From Paenibacillus gyeongsangnamensis (GTDB lineage: Bacteria > Bacillota > Bacilli > Paenibacillales > NBRC-103111), in NCBI RefSeq assembly GCF_027533625.1, contig NZ_JAQAGZ010000026.1, positions 49,567 to 113,566 of the forward strand: a DNA stretch of 64,000 bases, given 5' to 3'. Position 1 is the stretch's first letter. Each line of letters opens with the position of its first letter. The notes beneath the pieces are model-generated. The model was not told the origin of the DNA, searched no databases, and saw nothing but the letters and a program-made list of their open reading frames with translations. A program made the position numbers and the translations under genes. Below are positions 34,972 to 43,532 of the stretch, in pieces.

Positions 34972-35764
34972 TCAAGTCGTGAACTTTACGCCGGTCATCT
35001 CCTCGCTGAGTTGCCACAGCCGCTCCGCCAAGTCGGGGTCGATCGCCCAGGGAAGTACGTCCTCCACCACTTGGGTCACCCCCTGCAAAGTAAATGCCGG
35101 AACGACCTCGGCGATATCGACATCCAAGCAATAAACGCCGCCTTTCCCATCTAGCTGAGTACTCGCCGCGCACCATACGCTCGTTGCCGCCCCCTGCTCA
35201 ACTGTCTTGTATCCGCTGCCGCTGGGCGCAACGGTGACGCGGCGTCTCTGCTCGTCAAACGCGCCCATTGCGCGTAATTCGTCATCGGACATAAAACGCC
35301 AAATCGGTCAAGATCCTGCCAGGATGGACGGAGAAGGCACGGACGCCATGTGCCGTAAGCTTTCCACTTGTCGTACCCCGCCGCTCGAAGTTTGGATCGT
35401 TAAAATCTACACCCCCGAAGCGGATTCCAGTTGAGGAGACCGATACGACCCGCGCGTTTCCTGTCTGTTTCAAGGCCGGCCAGAGCCGTGCAGTCAACTG
35501 GAAGTGACCCAAATGGTTGGTGGCGAATTGGGATTCGTAGCCACGTGTGTCACGCATCAATGGGGCAGCCATAATGCTGGCGTTATTGACGAGAATATCC
35601 AGCGGCCGTTCAGAGTCCAGAAACCGCTGTGCAAATGCATCGATTGAAGCAGGGTCCATAAGATCCAACTCCTCCAGCTCCACTCGCGGGATACCGGCAA
35701 GCGAAGCACGGGCTTTGTCCGGCGTACGCACGGGCACAATTACCGTCGCACCGGCCAATCCCAT
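34972..35764 (-). pseudogene. Short-chain dehydrogenase/reductase pseudogene
   Basis: Frames on the minus strand together resemble WW-domain-oxidoreductase-like SDRs: GATVIVPVRTPDKARASL, DILVNNASIMAAPL (NNAS motif), TNHLGHFQLTARLWPAL, RVVSVSSTG, then HGVRAFSVHPGRILTDL and, after a shift near 35285, a C-terminal frame. The TGxxxGxG nucleotide site at the N-terminus is missing and the YxxxK catalytic segment between FERR and HGVRAF has been deleted. Not functional. Confidence 0.75.
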
Positions 35765-35958
35765 CTTTTCACCTCCCTTAAAAACCGATTGCATTCGATC
35801 GATCTGCAAGCGAAGAAATGATTTCTTCTTCCATTTTAAAATGATCCTGAATCCGTGAAAGCGAATATATGAAAACAATAGAATATGAACGTCCGGTGGC
35901 TTAAAATGGAGAAAAGAGGGAAACTCTTCGTTTTTCTCAACTTCACCCCGGAGGTGCA

Positions 35959-37317
35959 ATGATGAAACCCGTACGATTCAATCTGGACCAGTCGATGGAA
36001 ACGCTGACCGCGCATTCTGGTCTAGCGCTCATCGGCTTGCTTCTTTCACATACGCGAATAGCTAAGCGTCTTATTAAATACAAGTTGCCCGGTGTTCATA
36101 ATCCAACGGTCACACACCCCGATGTTCTGTGCTCTTATCTGGGTTTGTTATGTCAGGGTAAGAGCGATTTTGATCACATTGAGCCTTTTCGTGAAGATAA
36201 ATTCTTCGGCAAAGCTCTTGGTATTAAGCACGTACCTTCATCGCCAACCCTCCGTCAACGGCTCGATCTGGCTGCAGCCGCCAGCTATGACTGGCAGACG
36301 ATTTTGTTGGAAGAGTCGGCCGACTTACTCCGTTCGTTAGAAGTACCCTTAACGCCAGTAACCGTTACAACAGACGGGGGACAAGTTTCGTCTTGGCTTC
36401 CGCTTGATCTGGACGTTTCCCCGTTCGACAATGGTTTCACAAAGAAGGAAGGCGTCTCCCGAACTTACAAGGGAACGGATGGCTATTCTCCTTTCTTTGC
36501 CTATCTCGGACAGGAAGGCTACGGTGTCAACGTGAATCTGCGCGAGGGCAGCACGCATGTTCAAAAAGAGGCTGCGGCATTTCTTCTGCATAGCATTGAG
36601 TATAGTCGTCGGCTGACAGACAAACGATTACTAGTCCGGATGGATGCTGGGAATGATGCAATTGAGAATCTGAACGTCTGCCTGAATGAGCAAGTTGACT
36701 TCATCATTAAGCGCAATTTGCGTCGCGAGTCGCCAGAAGAATGGCTAGCTATTGCCAGTCAGGATGGTATGTGCTGTGAAGAGCGAGAAGGCAAACGCGT
36801 CTATTTAGGTGCATTGACTTGGAATGACAAAAAATTGATACGTCCCATTCAAGCAGTTTACCGCGTAACGGAGCGAACCATCGAAGCTGATGGGCAGATT
36901 CTGCTTACGCCAATTGTGGAGGCAGAAGTGTATTGGACAACACTCTCTTGTGCTCCTTCACAAATTGTTAACCTATATCGTGACCATGCGACAAGCGAAC
37001 AGTTCCATAGTGAACTTAAAACCGATTTGAACTTGGAGCGTCTACCTTCAGGAAAGTTTGCCACCAACGATCTGGTGCTGTGCGCCGGGCTGTTCGCTTA
37101 CAATCTGCTACGAGCCATAGGCCAAATCTCTCTGCAAGCGCCTGACGCTCCAGTGAAGACGAAGGTTATAAGGCGGCGGGTCAGAACAGTCATTGAGAAT
37201 CTGATCTGGCTGGCCTCCAGGTTGGTTAAGCATGCCAGGGAAACCAAGTTGCGCTTTGGTCATCACAGTCCTTGGTTCCCGACATTTCGTCGAATATATA
37301 TGGCGTTGTCGGGCTGA
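35959..37317 (+). CDS. IS1380-family transposase, intact
   Basis: A 452-aa DDE transposase of the IS1380 type: VTVTTDGGQVSSW, LLVRMDAGNDAIENL and YRDHATSEQFHSELKTDLNL carry the catalytic acidic residues, and the C-terminus has FAYNLLRAIGQISL. CCCGGAGGTGCA precedes the ATG. I could not define the terminal repeats with confidence, so element ends are not given. It lies just upstream of the SDR pseudogene and may have displaced its promoter. Confidence 0.85.
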   Translation: MMKPVRFNLDQSMETLTAHSGLALIGLLLSHTRIAKRLIKYKLPGVHNPTVTHPDVLCSYLGLLCQGKSDFDHIEPFREDKFFGKALGIKHVPSSPTLRQRLDLAAAASYDWQTILLEESADLLRSLEVPLTPVTVTTDGGQVSSWLPLDLDVSPFDNGFTKKEGVSRTYKGTDGYSPFFAYLGQEGYGVNVNLREGSTHVQKEAAAFLLHSIEYSRRLTDKRLLVRMDAGNDAIENLNVCLNEQVDFIIKRNLRRESPEEWLAIASQDGMCCEEREGKRVYLGALTWNDKKLIRPIQAVYRVTERTIEADGQILLTPIVEAEVYWTTLSCAPSQIVNLYRDHATSEQFHSELKTDLNLERLPSGKFATNDLVLCAGLFAYNLLRAIGQISLQAPDAPVKTKVIRRRVRTVIENLIWLASRLVKHARETKLRFGHHSPWFPTFRRIYMALSG

Positions 37318-37477
37318 CCAGTAACCCTATCATGTTAAGTTTGGACTTTCCCGAAAGGGGAGGTCTGTTTGCACCTGCACGTAATTGTTTTGGAATCCCC
37401 CGGTTCCTTATTTTTCCAAGCAACCTTGTGGGGTTCGCTCATAGAGTCTGGCCTCAACAATCTTTCACGGATTCAGG

Positions 37478-37885
37478 TTAATGTTTATCCACCATTTCTT
37501 GTAAACCAAAGGGTTTAAAACCTAATCGATTATAAAATAATAATGCCTTCGTATTGATGTTGTGGCACATTAATTTAAGCTGCTTTACACCTCGTTCTTC
37601 CCGGGCCTTGTTCATCATGGTTTTAATCAAATAGGCTCCTGCGCACTTACCTCTATGCCGGGGCGAAATAATGACATTCCCCAGCCAACAGTGCGCTCCA
37701 TCTACAACATCGTATAGATTGCTGTAGCCCACTACTTCATTATTGAATGTTATTACGGTAGCGTTATACCTCTGATTTGCTACTTCCGCCATCATGCTTG
37801 GAGTCGCCGGATAATCCCATCTTGGGTAAATAAAAAACAACTCCAATTCATCTTGAGGGAACTGGAGGCGGAGCTCGATACGCAC
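37478..37885 (-). pseudogene. GNAT acetyltransferase truncated by an IS256 element
   Basis: About 125 residues of a GNAT domain remain (DELELFFIYPRWDYPATPSM, GNVIISPRHRGKCAGAYLIK, acetyl-CoA loop RHRGKCAG, NINTKALLFYNRLGFKPFGL). The first ten codons of the frame overlap IS256 sequence on the other strand, so the native start has been lost. The body is otherwise well preserved, so a short protein could still be made. Confidence 0.6.
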
Positions 37886-38964
37886 TTAGGGTACGAGAAG
37901 CACGACGTCCAGAACAAACAAACCACCAATAGCAGAAACGGTAAAAGTAAGAAGACCATCATCAGCGAATACGGGGAACATGAAATCGAAGTTCCACGGG
38001 ATCGTCAAGGTGAGTTCGAGCCGATTGTTGTGAAGAAGCACCAATCGACTGTACGGGCATTGAGGATCAGATTGTTGCCATGTATGCCAAGGGAGTCAGC
38101 ACAAGAGATATTCAGGATCACCTCGAGCAATTGTACGGTGTTGAAGTGTCGCCCACGATGATTTCCAATGTAACAAACAAACTCGTTCCCGTCATTAAAG
38201 AATGGCAAAGCCGCCCCTTGCAGAGCGTGTATGCGGTGGTCTTCTTGGACGCCATTCATTTCAAAGTGAAGCAGGATGGGCACATCGTAAATAAGGCTGC
38301 TTACATGGTTATCGGTATTGACCTGGATGGAAACAAGGATGTCCTCGGCATGTGGATCGGCGAGAATGAGTCCTCTAAATTCTGGCTCGGCGTGCTGAAT
38401 GACCTGAAGAACCGCGGAGTACAAGACATCTTGATCACCTGTGTCGACAACCTGACCGGCTTTTCCCAAGCCATTGCAGCCTCTTATCCCAAGACAGAAA
38501 TCCAGAAATGCATCATTCACCAGATTCGGAACTCGACTCGCTATGTGTCCTACAAGGACCTCAAAAAGGTAACAGCTGCTTTAAAGCCCATTTACAAAGC
38601 GGCAACGGAAGAAGCAGCTTTGCAGGAACTTGACCAATTTGAAGAGGCTTGGGGTAGTAAGTATCCCTTGATCATCCGCTCTTGGCGTTCTAACTGGGAT
38701 GAACTAGCTACCTTCTTCAAGTACCCGCCAGAGCTTCGAAAGCTCATCTACACCACCAATATGATTGAGAGCTACCATCGCCAGCTTCGAAAGGTCACGA
38801 AAGGGAAAAGCATCTTCCCGACAGACGAGGCTCTGCTAAAAATGTTTTATCTGGCCACAATGGATGTCGTCCGTAAATGGACGGGCCGTGTACAGAATTG
38901 GGGCCAGATACTGCTCCAACTTTCGGTTTTCTTTCCCGAACGCATCGGCCAATTTTTACGCTGA
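37853..38964 (+). pseudogene. IS256-family transposase, 5'-truncated and frameshifted
   Basis: LRELEAELDTHLGYEKHD starts mid-domain (about 60 N-terminal residues missing). After a shift near 38060 the main frame runs IVAMYAKGVSTRDIQDHLEQ, VVFLDAIHFKV (first D), ITCVDNLTGF (second D), EIQKCIIHQIRNS and IYTTNMIESYHRQLRK (E). The right end appears near 39030 (GACAGACCC), cutting into the cassette array. Confidence 0.8.
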
Positions 38965-39037
38965 AAATTTTTTCTCCCATCGGGGAGAAATCTTTTTAAA
39001 TGAGTCTACACAAAGATCTTGACAGACCCGCCCGCAG

Positions 39038-39056
39038 CGTGAATACGGTGTTAGGT
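39038..39056 (-). repeat. Truncated attC-like site at the distal end of the cassette array
   Basis: Plus-strand CGTGAATAC-GGT-GTTAGGT (39038-39056) is identical in arrangement to 39754-39772. Read on the minus strand it is core site ACCTAAC, a 3-bp spacer and the GTATTCACG arm. The rest of the site is lost to the IS256 end. Confidence 0.6.
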
Positions 39057-39615
39057 GATGTGCGGACAGTTATTACATTCAAGACATCTTATAAGTTATG
39101 TATACTCCCTTTTAGGTCTACCTTAATTAATTCAATTTCCTTTGTGTTCTCTGGGGTTAAAATAACTTCTTTGTTTATTTCTATTGATAATTTCTTCATA
39201 AAGTTTACTATTGAATTTAATCTATTTAAGTTTATATTACTTGGGTCAACGTCTAATTCAATCTCATCAATAGTAAAAAAGTGACAGCATATCAAGACAT
39301 CATCAATTCTAAAAGATAGTGTTAAAAAATGCTCTTTCTTTAAATTGAATAAATCAGTAATATTTAGTCCTTTAAAATCTATTATTTCATTGTCTCTATA
39401 TAAACCAATGTCATATATGTATTCAGACTTAACAATATAATTTAAAAAATCATTCCAGTCGGTCAAACAGGTATCTAAAACATATATATCTCGTAAACTT
39501 CCATCAATATAAAAGTAATGTTTGATTTGCTCTTCTGATTTGAATAGCATACACGACCTCCAGAATGATGTAGTTATGTTTCTTTTAATTAAAATTCACT
39601 TAGCATTTCACCTAA
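39050..39615 (-). mobile_element. Gene cassette 2 (truncated at its distal attC)
   Basis: On the minus strand the cassette opens with (G)TTAGGT at 39616-39610 and closes with ACCTAAC at 39056-39050, the exact complement. This is the relation expected when one cassette carries its own pair of core sites. It holds one AT-rich gene with its own GGAGG site and almost no spare DNA downstream. Confidence 0.6.
39089..39550 (-). CDS. Cassette-borne hypothetical protein (153 aa)
   Basis: Product starts MLFKSEEQIKHYFYIDGSLR, with TDWNDFLNYIV, FRIDDVLICCHFFTIDEIEL and a C-terminal EINKEVILTPENTKEIELI. No family recognised. Strongly AT-rich compared with the flanking core genes, suggesting transfer. TTCTGGAGGTCGTGT precedes the ATG. 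It is the only gene in cassette 2 and runs in the same direction as the recombinase. Confidence 0.65.
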   Translation of the reverse strand: MLFKSEEQIKHYFYIDGSLRDIYVLDTCLTDWNDFLNYIVKSEYIYDIGLYRDNEIIDFKGLNITDLFNLKKEHFLTLSFRIDDVLICCHFFTIDEIELDVDPSNINLNRLNSIVNFMKKLSIEINKEVILTPENTKEIELIKVDLKGSIHNL

Positions 39616-39772
39616 CGTTCTTGTATTCACGAACCCTCACCGACTTAAGGCCGTTAGGCGGGGCGCGATGCGCTTAGTCGGTGCAGGGTTGTCTGCCTGA
39701 ACTCGCTTCCCTGAATAACATCTGGCAGACCAAGGCTCCGTCAGGAGCCGTAGCGTGAATACGGTGTTATAG
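39610..39772 (-). repeat. attC-like recombination site between cassettes 1 and 2
   Basis: Read on the minus strand: core CTATAAC (39772-39766), ACC, arm GTATTCACG (39762-39754), a palindrome-rich middle, arm CGTGAATAC (39631-39623), AAGAAC, core GTTAGGT (39616-39610). The two 9-bp arms are perfectly complementary. Inside lie hairpins GGCTCC/GGAGCC, GTCTGCC/GGCAGAC and a long stem AACCCT-CACCGACTTAAG / CTTAGTCGGTGCAGGGTT. The site spans 163 bp, slightly longer than most known attC sites. Confidence 0.65.
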
Positions 39773-40308
39773 GATGTTGCTGCCTTCCTTGAAGATGCTG
39801 AATAAATTCCCTTCAATATTAGTCTTTTATATTCTTGATATATTTCTTAAAAAAGATCTCTCCTATATTTCCTTCATTAATTCCATTGATTACTCCACAT
39901 TCCACAAATCCCATTCGTCGGTGCCATTGTTGAGGTTCTGCTTCATTAACTTGTGACGAACTAAATATTGTATCATGTTCATTGAGTCTTAGATGATCTT
40001 CTAAAAAAGCTAGCAACGATCTGCCGATTCCTTGTCTTCTATAATCTTCATGTACTTTGATTAACCCAATATATGGATATTTGGACCATAAATACTCTAA
40101 CCTTAAATATCCAACTATTTCGCAATCAATTTCTACTAAAAATATTTCATCATTTTTTAATTTCCATTCATAAATGTTTTCATCTAACCAATCCCAATTT
40201 TCAATATTTTGAAGGTCTTCAGGTCTTCCGGATCTTAATATAAGCTTCATTGACATTCTCCCGAATTGGTTTTTGGATTTTTTATGTATTCGCGGCAATT
40301 TTCTATAA
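39616..40308 (-). mobile_element. Gene cassette 1 (693 bp, complete)
   Basis: Opens (minus strand) with (G)TTATAG at 40309-40303 and its attC begins with the exact complement CTATAAC at 39772-39766; the next cassette then starts at GTTAGGT. It contains one GNAT gene. The different core-site sequences of cassettes 1 and 2, each self-complementary, argue for independent mobile units rather than a duplicated spacer. Confidence 0.6.
39819..40250 (-). CDS. Cassette-borne GNAT acetyltransferase
   Basis: A 143-aa GNAT protein starting MKLILRSGRPEDLQNIENWD at 40250 (CGGGAGAATGTCA upstream). The acetyl-CoA loop is VHEDYRRQGIGRSLLAFLED and the C-terminal strand region QQWHRRMGFVECG. Substrate unknown. 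It is AT-rich and is the only gene of cassette 1; GNAT enzymes are common cargo of integron cassettes. Confidence 0.8.
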   Translation of the reverse strand: MKLILRSGRPEDLQNIENWDWLDENIYEWKLKNDEIFLVEIDCEIVGYLRLEYLWSKYPYIGLIKVHEDYRRQGIGRSLLAFLEDHLRLNEHDTIFSSSQVNEAEPQQWHRRMGFVECGVINGINEGNIGEIFFKKYIKNIKD

Positions 40309-40320
40309 CACCATTATAAC
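40303..40320 (-). repeat. Candidate attI-like site beside the recombinase
   Basis: On the minus strand GTTATAA-TGGT-GTTATAG: two near-identical 7-bp core motifs in direct repeat, 158 bp from the recombinase stop codon. Unlike the sites at 39772 and 39056 it lacks the GTATTCACG arm, as expected of an insertion site rather than a cassette-derived one. Confidence 0.45.
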
Positions 40321-40477
40321 GCACCTGCTTCGCCATAAATAGTAAATTATGTATATTAAACGAAACGGTGTTTCTCTCTATCCCCTCATTCCGTTTGTTT
40401 AGCGCCCATGGTTCGTTTAAGCCTCATTTTAGTGGCTTCATTATTGCGCTCACATTATTTGCGTTCTTCTTGTTCCG

Positions 40478-41629
40478 TCATAATCCCACATCCGTCCCCC
40501 TCCCCGCCCCATCCTGCATAATCCGATCCAAAGGACTCTGAATACGCCGTACATCCTTCGTCGTTACATGCGTATAAATCTCCGTCGTCTTCGAGCTCTG
40601 ATGCCCCAGGAGCTCCTGGATATATCGCAGATCGGTGCCTGCCTCCAGCAAATGCGTGGCAAACGAATGGCGAAGCGTATGCATCGTAATATGCTTTCGA
40701 ATGCCACATCTCGCCGCGGCGCGATCGAACATCTTTTGCACGGACCGGATGGTGAGGTGTCTCCCGTCTTCCGCTCCCGGAAATAGCCATGTCTCCGGCC
40801 GTTCCTTCCGGATATAAGCTTGCACCAGCTCCATGGCGGCTTTTGACAGGAGGGTGTACCGATCCTTCCGTCCCTTGCTCTGCCGGATATGTATCAATCC
40901 TCGTTCCCCGTCCAAATCCTGCACCTTCAAATTCACAACCTCGCTGACACGCAAGCCCGCGGAATAAGCTACATAGAGAATGGCACGATGTTTCAAATTA
41001 TCTACGGAACACAGTATACTCATAACTTCATCTGCACTCAGTACATCGGGGAGTCTTTTCTCCTTCTGAGCCCTAGGTAGGCTGAAGGAGAGGTCTGCAC
41101 GTTGAAGCGTCTCTTTGCAGAAGAGCTTGAGCGCACTTACGGTTTGATTCAAATAAGCATAAGAGCGATCCTCATCCAGGACGGCCAACAAATAATTTTC
41201 GAACTCGGTCCGATGGACTGAAGATAGAGGAACCGACAAGCCTAATAAAAATCTACGAGTATGACCAACATACGCTTTGCGGGTTTGTGTGCTGTAACCC
41301 TTGAGCTTTAATGTATCATCGAACGAATCCAGCGCATGTTTTGCAAGTTTGGTAAGCTCTTTCTTCTTACACTCGACCTCGCCAATACCGGCCGCTATAG
41401 TACTCCCATCCGTCCCATCCGGATCAAGCCCCGTTTCCCACACGATCAACCGGTCCGAGAACAGCGCCTTCAACATACGTACCATGCTTATGGAATAAGA
41501 CACCAGCCACACTTTCGCGTTAGCGTCGTATTTTCTGCCTGTAATGGTTTTGATTCGCTCCACCAGCTCCACATCGTAGCCGAACCGGACGGATAGCTTG
41601 TCTTCGCCGCTCTTTTGAATGACGATCAT
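40478..41629 (-). CDS. Tyrosine recombinase next to a cassette array
   Basis: A 383-aa tyrosine recombinase with the full catalytic set: Arg227 (AGLRVSEV), Lys252 (SKGRKDR), His317/Arg320 (HTLRHSFATHLLEAG), His343 (LLGHQSS) and Tyr352 (IYTHV). Residues about 95-180 are the SAM-like core-binding domain. Residues 1-65 are an extra HARP-like region (VRFGYDVELVERIKTITGRK then YDANAKVWLVSYS). No IntI-specific insertion is seen between Lys252 and His317, so it is nearer to Xer/phage-type enzymes. Cassettes lie downstream of its 3' end in the same direction, as in reversed integrons. efp follows upstream. Confidence 0.88.
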   Translation of the reverse strand: MIVIQKSGEDKLSVRFGYDVELVERIKTITGRKYDANAKVWLVSYSISMVRMLKALFSDRLIVWETGLDPDGTDGSTIAAGIGEVECKKKELTKLAKHALDSFDDTLKLKGYSTQTRKAYVGHTRRFLLGLSVPLSSVHRTEFENYLLAVLDEDRSYAYLNQTVSALKLFCKETLQRADLSFSLPRAQKEKRLPDVLSADEVMSILCSVDNLKHRAILYVAYSAGLRVSEVVNLKVQDLDGERGLIHIRQSKGRKDRYTLLSKAAMELVQAYIRKERPETWLFPGAEDGRHLTIRSVQKMFDRAAARCGIRKHITMHTLRHSFATHLLEAGTDLRYIQELLGHQSSKTTEIYTHVTTKDVRRIQSPLDRIMQDGAGRGTDVGL

Positions 41630-41726
41630 TTACACCAATCCTCTCATTACAAAATCACTTTCCAATAAGCTTTTTTCCCGGCGCAAGCTCGGCACTTCAT
41701 CACGACTGTAGTCCGTCCTTAAATGC

Positions 41727-41763
41727 AAAAAAGACCCTTATCCACATAACGGATAAGGATCTT
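41727..41763 (-). terminator. Rho-independent terminator of efp
   Basis: On the minus strand AAGATCCTTATCC, loop GTTATGT, GGATAAGGGTCTT, then TTTTG. Confidence 0.8.
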
Positions 41764-41795
41764 ATGCTTTAAGATCGCAGCTTGTCCAGCATAAC

Positions 41796-42353
41796 TTAAG
41801 CGCGGGAAACGTATCTGCCTTCACGCGTGTCGATGGTCAGAACGTCGCCTTCGTTGATGAAGAGCGGAACTTGCACGTTCAGGCCGGTTTCGAGCTTGGC
41901 GTTCTTCGTTGCACCCGTTGCCGTGTTGCCTTTGATGCCCGGCTCGGTTTCAACAACCTTCAGATCGACGCTGTTCGGCAGGTTGATACCGAGGATTTCG
42001 CCTTGGTAGCTCATGATGTTCATGTTCATGTTCTCTTGCAGGAACTTCAGCTCCCACTCGATTTGCTTCTCGTCGAGGTTGATCTGATCGAACGTTTCCG
42101 TATCCATGAACGTATGTTCTTTACCGCTGGCATACAGGTATTGCATTTGACGGTTCTCGATATGCGCGCGGGACACGTTCTCGCCGGCACGGAAGGTGCG
42201 CTCTACGGTATTGCCGTTGCGGAGGTTCTTGAGTTTGGAGCGAACGAATGCCGCGCCTTTTCCTGGTTTTACGTGTTGGAAATCAATAACGGTGAACAAG
42301 TCGCCGTCAACATCAATGGTAAGGCCTGTCTTAAAATCGTTTACTGAGATCAC
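41796..42353 (-). CDS. efp: Translation elongation factor P
   Basis: EF-P relieves ribosome stalling at polyproline stretches. The GTG start at 42353 follows AGGGAGGTT and gives a 185-aa protein, the family length. The modified-lysine loop is KPGKGAAFVRSKLKN with Lys32 at the tip, the position that is 5-aminopentanolylated in B. subtilis. Domains II/III follow with HIENRQMQYLYASG and INEGDVLTIDTREGRYVSRA. It is downstream of papA and aroQ, as in other Bacillales, and has its own terminator. Confidence 0.97.
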   Translation of the reverse strand: MISVNDFKTGLTIDVDGDLFTVIDFQHVKPGKGAAFVRSKLKNLRNGNTVERTFRAGENVSRAHIENRQMQYLYASGKEHTFMDTETFDQINLDEKQIEWELKFLQENMNMNIMSYQGEILGINLPNSVDLKVVETEPGIKGNTATGATKNAKLETGLNVQVPLFINEGDVLTIDTREGRYVSRA

Positions 42354-42452
42354 TTCAAAAAACCTCCCTAAAATGTGAGCGGGCACCGGCAGAGTTCCTG
42401 TAAAGGCTGAGCCTCTCAGTCCCTTCTGCCGCGCCGCAATGGATAAACAAAT

Positions 42453-43532
42453 TTATGGCAGCACGATCAGGTCTTTGCCTGATTGTGTTAACCGGCGGTT
42501 GCCTGTTTCGGTAATGACAATATCGTCTTCGATCCGTACGCCGCCGAATCCCGGCAAATAAATGCCCGGCTCGACCGTAACGACCATGCCCGGCTTCAGC
42601 ACGATATCGCCCTGCATCGAAAGACGCGGCGCTTCGTGCACTTCCATGCCGAGCCCGTGACCGAGTCCGTGACCGAAGTTGTCGCCATAGCCGTAGCTCT
42701 TGATCACATCGCGCGCGACGGCATCCGCTTCGCGTCCCGTCATGCCGGGTTTGATCATCTCCAGCGCCTTAAGCTGCGATTCCAGCACGATATTGTAAAT
42801 CTCGCGATGCTTGTCGCTCGGTTTCCCTAAGACGACGGTTCGTGTAATGTCGGAGCAGTAATGCTTGAACAGCGCGCCGAAATCCAGCTTGACGAATTCA
42901 TTCGTTCCAAGCACCCGGGAGCTGGCTTTCCCATGAGGCAGCGCCGAACGCTCTCCGGAAGCGACGATCGTCTCGAAGGACGAACCGGCGCCGCCGTTCC
43001 GGCGGACGAACATTTCGATTTCGAGCGACACTTCGTTTTCCGTGATACCCGGCTTCAAGAAGGTCAGTATGTGCTCGAACGTGCGGTCCGCGAGATCAGC
43101 GGCTTCCTGCATCACAGCGAGCTCGCCCTCATCCTTCACCATACGAAGCGTCTCGACCAGATCCTCGGTCGGAACAAGTTCGATTCCGGACAAGGTCTGG
43201 GACGTGGCACGGTATGCGCCGTAGGTCAGATCGTTTTGCTCGAAGCCTACCTTCTTAATCCCCATTGTGCCGAGCAGTTCCCTCACCGTCTCCATCGGTT
43301 TCGGCGCATGCTCGATGACCTCATAGCCCTTCGCTTGCTGAGGCGCCTGTGTGGCATAACGGAAATCCGTCAGAAGAATAGCCCGCGTTTCGGTGATCAG
43401 CACATATCCGGAAGATCCGGTGAAGCCTGTCATATAAAGACGGTTCGTAGCATTCGTAACGAGTAGGGCAGGCAGACCCTTTTCTTGGAGAAGTCCGCGC
43501 AAGCGATTGATGCGTTCCTGTTGCATGCTCAT
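42453..43532 (-). CDS. Xaa-Pro aminopeptidase (YqhT-like, M24B)
   Basis: Removes N-terminal residues preceding proline. The 359-aa protein has an N-terminal creatinase domain (NRLRGLLQEKGLPALLVTNA) and a pita-bread M24 domain with two-metal ligands in VKLDFGALFKHYCSDITRT (Asp pair), GHGLGHGLGMEVHE (His), MVVTVEPGIY (Glu) and VRIEDDIVITE (Glu). Its start overlaps the aroQ stop (ATGA), and efp follows after 99 bp, the conserved aroQ-yqhT-efp order. Confidence 0.93.
   Translation of the reverse strand: MSMQQERINRLRGLLQEKGLPALLVTNATNRLYMTGFTGSSGYVLITETRAILLTDFRYATQAPQQAKGYEVIEHAPKPMETVRELLGTMGIKKVGFEQNDLTYGAYRATSQTLSGIELVPTEDLVETLRMVKDEGELAVMQEAADLADRTFEHILTFLKPGITENEVSLEIEMFVRRNGGAGSSFETIVASGERSALPHGKASSRVLGTNEFVKLDFGALFKHYCSDITRTVVLGKPSDKHREIYNIVLESQLKALEMIKPGMTGREADAVARDVIKSYGYGDNFGHGLGHGLGMEVHEAPRLSMQGDIVLKPGMVVTVEPGIYLPGFGGVRIEDDIVITETGNRRLTQSGKDLIVLP

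Noticed and set aside
40478..41629. Tyrosine recombinase as an ordinary XerC/XerD or prophage integrase
   Set aside because: It has an extra N-terminal region and lies beside cassette-like units; no prophage genes are nearby. Kept open as the alternative in the finding.
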